The notes under the pieces are model-generated. The model was not told where the DNA came from. It made no database searches and saw nothing but the letters and a program-made list of their open reading frames with translations. Below are positions 26,401-35,400 of a stretch of 64,000 nt of DNA, one piece after another. The DNA lies in NCBI RefSeq assembly GCF_024166365.1, contig NC_064836.1:36128833-36192832 (forward strand), written 5' to 3'. The DNA is from Elephas maximus indicus (taxonomy: Eukaryota; Chordata; Mammalia; Proboscidea; Elephantidae). The translations under genes and the position numbers were made by a program. Numbering within the stretch: position 1 is the first letter of the stretch; every line of letters begins with the position of its first letter.

Positions 26401-29400
26401 TTTTAGGGGTCCAGATGTGATTTAGGTTCTAGAAGCACTAGCATAAGGCTTCTACTTGGAAATGAGTGAAGAGAGGACAAACTGGCACAGAGCATCGATT
26501 TTTGGGACACTGTGGATCACTGCCGAGGCAGCATGGTTCTTGGTCAATAGCTGCAGCTATAGTGTGGCTTCCAGATTTGTCATTTTCCAGATCATGACAG
26601 GGCAGCAGCTTCTTTGGCTGTCCAGTTCTGCAGTGTGGTAGCTAGGACTACACTGGAGAAAGTCACCATGCAAAGTTGGTAGAACCTGTTCCTCCAGCTC
26701 TCTCCATGATTCTGCTTTTGTTGTTGTTAGGTACCTTCGGTTCCAACTCATAGTGACCCTATGCGCAACAGAATGAAACAGTGCCCAGTCCTGGACCGTC
26801 CTTACAATCTGTCAGTCTGTCGTACTGTGGGGGCTTGCATGTGGCTGTGATGCTGGAAGCTATGCCACCAGTGATCAGATACCAGCAGGGTCCCCCATGG
26901 AGGACAGGTTTCAGCTGAGCTTCCAGACTAAGACAGACTAGGAAGAAGGACCTGGCAGTCTACTTCTGAAAAGCATTAGCCAGTGAAAACTTTATGAAAT
27001 GATTCTGCTTTTACTACCGTTTCTGATTAAGCTAGCTAGAATGTGCTATACTACCTATTTCACCCTGATGGGTATGACACCTGAAGGAAAAGCATGTTTT
27101 GACTAGATAAATGATAACACACCTTTTTAGAGAATTATGTAGACATGACTAAATAAAATAACATTATAACATCACATTAATTTATACAACCTTCTCAAAC
27201 ACCTAAAGCTTACAAAACACTGTTACTGTACATGAGCTAAAATCTTAAATAACTGCCGCTGAAGGTTGCTTTGAGTCAGAATCCACTCAATGGCAACTTT
27301 TTTTTTTTTTTTAAAGCAACTTACCTTGGTAAGAAATTACCTGTACACTAAGCTGTACAGTTCCATCTGTCTTCACTCCTTGGTCAAACAAACTTCGCTC
27401 TGGATCCAGCTAAATACGGGTAAAATAAGTAAGATTATTTTAGTTCAATAATTAGATTAAGGCCCCTGCCTTTGGTTTATCACAACACATGGATGTACTA
27501 AACGGGACAATTATTGAAACATACTAATTAAATTGTAAAAACACATTTATTTATTCCAAATTATCATATCGTTTAATTCTTTGCCAAAACTGAAAATATT
27601 TTAAGCACCGAGGTAGTAATAAAGAACAACATAAATACTATAGTTAAGCTGTGATTTTTTTCTACCTTGGAAGTCTAGTTCAGGATTGTCAATAACACTA
27701 AAATGTAATTGTTCATTCTGTAAATGTATTTAAAATAAAAGATAATGCTATTTATGTCATGAATAAACAAGGGCTTTTAATTGGTGGTGACAATTTACCT
27801 ATTAGCGTAGCATTTTGCTTACCTTCCTTGTAACCAATGCTACAGATCATGTTTAGGATCAGGGTCAACTCTAAATCTCTGATCACAAAGCTAATCAAAG
27901 TTATAGGACTTATGACCTTAGTACCTGACCTAGCAAAGAATATCGTTAGTCATGACTCTTTATTCTCAGTAGTCATGCTTTCTTCCCCTTTATATCATTT
28001 ATATCATTTCACACAACAGCAAACTGACAACAAAAAGAAGTAATTCTTACTTCCAGACATTTTATGTCACCAGCTTTAAAAAGGGTTTGCATCATAATTA
28101 TTGTAAATACCGCGCGTCAGCATATCATACAGCCTTAGGTACAAAGCTCTCCCCACGCTCATTCCCAGGAATTCAGCCAATAATCTGGTTATGGTACAGA
28201 GAAATTTTCTAATACAAAAAAGACACACATGTATACCAAAATCTTAAAGTGACTATGCAACTAACTTGAACAGTTATGATACAGACTGCAGACAGACAGG
28301 TCAAATGTGGCAGTTTCGCTTCTTAACATAATGGTCTCTGTCTAAAACACTTTGTTAAAAATTCTCCTGATGTCAGAGTTTCTCCCCCTATCTAACAGAC
28401 ACTGGTATTATCCACTAGAAGCTATGGCATGTGTAACTCTGAAAGCGAGTGCTCACATACGACTGTACTAGCTCAGTAAGAGCTGGCACGAGACAAAACT
28501 CAAGGACGATCCTGTGTAATACTCCTCAAAGACGTGCACTTGGCTGTCTTTGCATCAGCTTTCGAGTCAGAATACAATTTAAATACAAAAGACTTTCTAG
28601 GATGAGCAAGTATTCTTACTCAAAAGGTATATTTGGATTAACTGACTTGGAAAGCATAAATTGCCATCCTCATATACATACTTTAGAGAGGATATATGTG
28701 TGACGTGAACGGGGAAGACTGCAAAAGCTCTTAGATCCTAGGCTAGCTCTGAACTCTAGACCATGAATTATGAGTATTTCCATCTAGCCAACTAATATTT
28801 ATTGAGAACCTATGGTGGACACTGGTTACTTTGCAGGCCATACTTTGATTTTGGTTAGATCAGGTATTATAAAAGAAGCAACAAACGTTACAGCTGAAAG
28901 ACAACTAAAAGGTTATCAAGTCCAGATTCTCCTTTATCTAACACGTAAGAAAAATTAGGCAAATTCTAGTGACATTAAGCAAGTTATTCACTACAAACCT
29001 TCATAAAAGTTTGCCTCAAACAAGGGAAGAGAGTTTGGAGTATTACAGGCCTAGGTTCAAATTAAAGTGTACCCCTTTATATAATGGGGAATAACTTAAC
29101 CTTTTTGAGTCTCAGTTTCTACAGAACGTGATTAAGAATAAATTCATTTCAACACCCTAAGTGCTCATTAACGTATGAATGGATAAACAACTTGTGGAAC
29201 ATGCACACAACGGACTACTACACAACTATAAAGAACAATGAGGAGTCCCCAAAACATAACATGGATGACCTGGAGGACATCACGCTGAGTGAAATACGTC
29301 CATTGCAAAAAGACAAATACTGTATGGTCCCACTATTATAAAAACTCAAGAATAGATATACACACAGAAAGCAAAGTTCTTTGATGATTACCAGGGATGG

Positions 29401-32400
29401 GAGGGAGAAGGAGAGCAAATCGCTTTCTAGATAGTGAACACTTGTTACTTTTGGTGGTGGGCAAGCCAATCCCAAATATGACTGAAGTTAGCATAACATG
29501 ACCAAGATAAAAAAAGACACTAAGAAGTACACGAGAATAAGGGACAATTTCAGTAAACGCTATAGCATATACAATTTTGCAGCAACAGTGAAAACAACCA
29601 AATATGTGTATAGTTATGCAGGTAGATATGAATGCATATATGTGTACAGGAAGGCAGATGCAAGTAAATACACGTACATATATAGCTATATTTGTAGATA
29701 TATGCACATATATGTATATACATGTTTGTGTGTGCTGCTTGTATATCCACATATATAACAAACCACATAAGGGGTACAGTTATGGAGAAGTTCTAGCCAT
29801 AAACAACTCGCAGGATTGGTTTATTGAGTCAAAAGGCTTGGAAGCATAGTCTTGGGGACAACTTAGTTAATTGGCATAACATAGTTCACAAGATAATGTT
29901 CTACTAACATTCTAAAACCTATCTAGTTCGGTGAGTAGCATCTGGGGTGTTAAAAGCTTGTGGGAGGCCACCTAAGATACAGCTATTGGTCTCTACTGGT
30001 GTGGAGCAAAAGAGAACGAAGGAAATTGAAAGCTCAAAGTAGAAACTAGTCCATGGGACTAAGGCCCACACGAACCATAGCCTCTTCTAACCTGAGACCA
30101 GAAGAACCAGATGGTGCTTGGCTATCACTACTTACCATTCCGACCAGGGGAACAATAGTAGGTTCCAGACAGAGTAGGAGAAGAATGTACAACAAAACTC
30201 AAATTCCTACAAAAACCGCCAGACCTACTGGATTGACATAGACCAGAGGAACCCCCGAGACTATCACCCTAAGGTGCCCTTTGAACTTGGAACTGAAGCT
30301 ATTTCTGCAGGTCACCTTCCAGCCAAATAATAGATCGGCTTATAAAATAAACTATCACCCATGAGTAATGTGCTCCCTTAAACAAATAAAAATGAGACCA
30401 AACAGTCAACATTTACCCAAAAGCAAAGATGAAAAAAGGCAAGGAGGGGAGGGGAAATTAGATCAATGGAAACAGAACAGAATGGAAGTACTGAGAATGC
30501 TGACACACTGTAAAAACTGTAGCCAGTGGCATGGAGCAATTTGTATAAAAATTGTTAAAGGGGAATGTAATTTGCGGTGTAAACTTTCACCTAAAACAAA
30601 ATATTATTAAAAAATAAAAGAATAAATTGATTTCAAAGAACTGATGTAAAAATAAAATAAGAGTGTTATGGAATTATTTTTTCACTCAGTGTATCTTACC
30701 CATGTAGCTCTAGCTCACTAATTTTTAATGGCTGCACTGAATTCCAGTAAGTAGAATTTATTTATCTAAGCCCATTTTTGAGACATTAGAGTTGTTTTCA
30801 GTTTCTTCATAACCATCCAAATGAACAGCCTCATACATACAACTCTTCCTACCAAGGTGATTATTTCCGTAGGAACAATTAATAAATAACATTTACCTAT
30901 TAATAACATGCCCTTGTGGTGCAGCAGTTAAGAGCTCGGCTGCTAACCAAAAGGTCTGCAGTTTGAATCTACCAGCTGCTCCTTGGAACCCCTGTGGGGC
31001 AGCTGTACTCTGTTCTGTAGGGTCACCGGGAGTCAGAATCAACTTGACAGCAACAGGTTTGGTTTTAATAATAGCATTAATAATGAATGCCAAATGGCCT
31101 TCCAAAACAACTGTGCTAATTTATCCTCTCACTTGGGAGAGAAAAATCTTAAATTCTATAATTATAATAACAATAACATTAAAAAAAAATTGCCCTTGAG
31201 TTGATATGGACTCATAGCAGCCCTACAGAACAAAGTACAACTGCCCCACAGGGTTTCCAAGGCTGTGATCTTTATGGAAGCAGACTGCCACATCTTTCTC
31301 CCACAGAAGCACTTAACCACTTCATCATCAACCCAACCCAAAACCAAACCCATTGCCATCCAGTCGATTATGACTCATAGGGACCCCATAGGACAGAGCA
31401 GAACTGCCCCATAGAGTTTCCTAAGCTGTAAATCTTTACAGAAACAGACTGCTATATCTTTTTCCTGCAGAGTGGGCTGGTGGGTTCTAATAGCTGACCT
31501 TTTGATTACCTGCCAAGCACTTAACCACGGTGCCACCAGGGATCCTTCCTATTGTAATAAACTCCAAGTATATACAAAAATTGGTATTTATAATCTTTTT
31601 TCAAGTTTTTTTTTTCTAAATTTTATTTATTATTGTTAGGAATACAGATAGCAAAACATATACCAATTCAACAATTTCTACATGTACAATTTAGTGGCAC
31701 TGATTACATTCTTCAAGTTATGTAACCACTCTCATTCACCATTTTTTTCCTGAGTTGTTCCTCTCCCATTAACATAAACTCCTTGCCTCCTAAATTTACT
31801 ATCTGATTTTTTGAGTTGCTGCTGTCAATCTCTATGGGGCAGTTCTACTCCATCCTATAGGGTCGCTATGAGTCGGAATCGACCTGAGGGCACTGGGTTT
31901 GGGTTGTCAATCTGATCCCATACAGGTAAGTCTTAAAAGAGCATAATGCTGACGGCAGGCCTTTTTTTACTAGTTAAGCTAAACTATTGTTTGGTTTTAA
32001 AATGACTTCATGGGATATTTTTGGTTTAAGGTTTAAAGATTATCTCAGGGTAATAGTTTCAGGGGTCAGTCCACTCTCCATCGCGCCACAAAATCTAAAG
32101 TCCATGAGATTTTGAAATTTTGTTCTGCATTTTCCTCCTTATGACTAGAAGGATTCTTCCATGGAATCTTTGATCAAAATGCTTAGTAATGGTAGCTGGA
32201 CTTCACCCAGTATTTCTGGTCTCACGGCAAAGGAGACAGTTATTCACGGAGGCAATTAGCCACACATTCCATATCCTCCTCCTATTCCTGACTCTGCTTC
32301 TTCCTCTGTTGCTCCAGGTGAATAGAGGTCAATTATCGTGCTTGGATGGCTCCTTCTAAGCTTTTAGGACCGCAGGTGCTACGCAACTAACTAGGAGGTA

Positions 32401-35400
32401 GAACAGAAGCACTAAACATGTTATTTGGCCATTTAACTGGCATGTCCCATGAAACCATGACCCTAAACCTCCAAACCAAGGAACCATATCCCATGAGGTG
32501 TTTGGTTGCACATAAGCAATCTTAGTAGCTACTTGTTTTCCCCCCCTTGGTCACTGTTATAAATATATGTCTTAGTTATCTAGTGCTGCTACAACAGAAA
32601 TACCACAAGTGGATGGCTTTAACAAAGAGAAGTTTATTTTCTCGCAGTAAAGTGGGTTAAAAGTCCAAATTCAGGGTGTCAGCTCCAGGGGAAGGCTTTC
32701 TCTGTCAGCCTTTTCATCAGTCTTCCCCCGGACTAAGAGCTTCTTCACGCAGGGATCCCAGGTCCAAAGGATGTGCTCTGCTCCCAGCACTGCTTTCTTG
32801 GTGGTATGAGGTCCCCAAATCTCTGCTTGCTTCTCTTTCCTTTTATCTCTTAAGAGATAAAAGCTGGTACAGGCCATACCCCAAGGAAACTCCCTTTACA
32901 TTGGATCAGGATAGTGACCTGATCCAATCCCACCCTAATCCTCTTAACATAAAATTACAATCACAAAATGGAGGACAACCACACAATATGGAAAGTCATG
33001 GCTTAACCAAGTTGATACACACATTTTTGGGGGGACATAATTCATGACAATATCTATCCCACAGCTTTTGCCAATTCACCTTTTTACAAGTGTACAATTA
33101 CAATACTCGGCTCTGCAACCCTACCCTTAGTCAATGTGATTTTCCATCACCATTAACCCCCCTCTGTACATTTGCCTTTTCATATAAGTGAGGTCATACA
33201 ATATTTGTCCTTCTGTGATTGGTTCATTCGGTCAGCATAATGTCTTTATGCTCCCTCCATGCTGTAGCATGTATCAAGATTTTGTTCAATCCTATTGCAA
33301 TAAACTCCAAGAAATACATAAATTGATATTTATATTCTTATCAAAAATTGACCGCCAGAGCAAAGAGATGGAAGGGAATGTAGAAATCATTTAGTCAATT
33401 ACCTCCTTTAAAAATGAGAAAACTGAGCCCAGAAAAGGTTAAAAGTTAGCTTAAAAACAGGTTGTGAGGAGGACACAATTCTTCAGCTTCCAAGGTCAAT
33501 GTGCTTCCTACTACTCTAAGCACTGATTCAAATTTATTTTAACTTCTCATTTTACAGGGCAGTTCTACTCTGTCCTGTAGGGTCGCTATGAGTCAGTATG
33601 GGTTTGGTATTTTTGGTTTCTCATTTTATATTTGTGAAAGAAAGTTAAAAGAGAATGATTAATTTAGTACGCCATCTATAAAAGTAATTTTACATGGAGA
33701 AAATTTTTGCTTATATTTTATAATATCAAAAAAACCAATCCATTGCTGTCGAGTTCATTCTGACTCAGAGTAACCCTACAGGACAGAATAGAACTGCCCC
33801 ATAGGGTTTCTAGGGAGCAGATGGTAGATTCAAACTGCTGACCTTTTGGTGTGCAGCCGAGCTCTTAACCACTGCACCACCAGTGCTCCAAATTTTATAT
33901 AATACAGGTCAAATTTAGTTGTGAGATAATAGCTATAGCTATAGTGATAAAAGGCTAACAAAAACATTTCTATGCAGACTTAAATGCTGATGTATAAAGC
34001 TCAAAAAATAAAATTACCTGGATATCTTGCAGACAGATTTCATGAGCATCCAATGAACACTGTAGTCTTGGTTCTAGTAGTTTCTTTAAGTTGCCTATTG
34101 GCTCATTGATGTCTATGGCCTGGCTCACACATTCAGCCGGGGTATAGGTTTGTTCTACGATGCTAATATTAAAGGATATGACAGTTAACAATTACATATT
34201 TACCCTAGATATTAAAGAAACAATACGCTAAAGACAAAACTAAAGATCAAAATACATTTCTGGTCTTTGAAAACTCATTTTACGTAGACGCTATCCACAG
34301 TAGTACGCTCGTTGCCAGCTAGTTCTATGAAACACAATATTGAATTGTACGAAGAAATGCTAGCTTGAAATTTAAAGTACCCTTGAAAACATGTCTCATT
34401 ATGTATATACATATGCATGTATGTACGCCAAGAACCAAATGCAATGCCGTCGAGTGGATTCCGACTCATAGTGACCCTACAGGACAGAGTAGAACTGCCC
34501 CATGGGGTTTCCAAGGTACAGCTGGTAGATTTGAACTGCTGACCTTTTGGTTAGTAGTTGATCTCTTAACCACTCAGCCACTAGGGCTCCAATGTGTGTA
34601 TACACATATAAATTTTATATATACAATACTTAAGGAAAAATGTCTGCACTTATATTTGGAGGTTATTTTGAAGAATTTTAGGCCCAGGAGGAAATAAAAT
34701 GTCTCCTTAAAATCTGTGTGCCACCTGTACTCATCAATTTCCCTTCTTAATATAAATACAACTTAATAAGTGTAAATTACTAAGATATGAAAATCTAAGT
34801 TATATAAAATACTTCCCATTTAACTTAATCTAGAAATTACTGGTTTTAACTGGCATAACCAGTTGCCATCGGCTGACTCCAACTCTATGTATGTCAGAGT
34901 AAACTGTGCTCCATAGGGTTCCCCCCCCAACAAAAGCGGATTCAGTAAATAAAATACCGTAATGATATATTTATTCAAGGAACACAACTATTTAATTTAG
35001 TGGTGCTCCACAGGGTTTTCAATGGCTGATTTTTTTCAGAAGTAGATTGGTAGGCCTTTTTCCCAACATACCTCTGGGTGGACTCCAACCCCTACCTCTC
35101 AGTTAGCAGCTGAGCATATAAACCTTTCATACCACCCAGGTACTTCAATATTTACTATAGCTCCACATTAAAAAATATATATCAGTATGTCTCCTTTAAA
35201 ACTCCTAGGACTCTTTTTCACTGTTTTTCATACCTCAAATCCTAAAAAATGACTTGCTGCCATTTTGTAGATTTTGACTCATAGCGACCCTACAGGGCAG
35301 GCTAGACTGCCCCATAGGGTTCCCAAGGCTGTAATCTTTGCAGGAGGACCCCTACTGGAACAGTGGTTAAGAGTTCAGCTGTTAACCCAAAGGTCAGCGT

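Larger units (their letters stand above)
31575..33345 (-). mobile_element. L1 LINE 3' UTR, interrupted
   Basis: TTTTGTTCTGCATTTTCCTC and GTAATGGTAGCTGGACTTCA align with the 9.6 kb copy. Split by an AfroSINE fragment (31829-31910) and an LTR (32572-33050). Confidence 0.75.

Noticed and set aside
29336-29849. Tyr/Ile/His-rich open frames on both strands
   Set aside because: Produced by the TA/CA-rich patch inside an L1 3' end.
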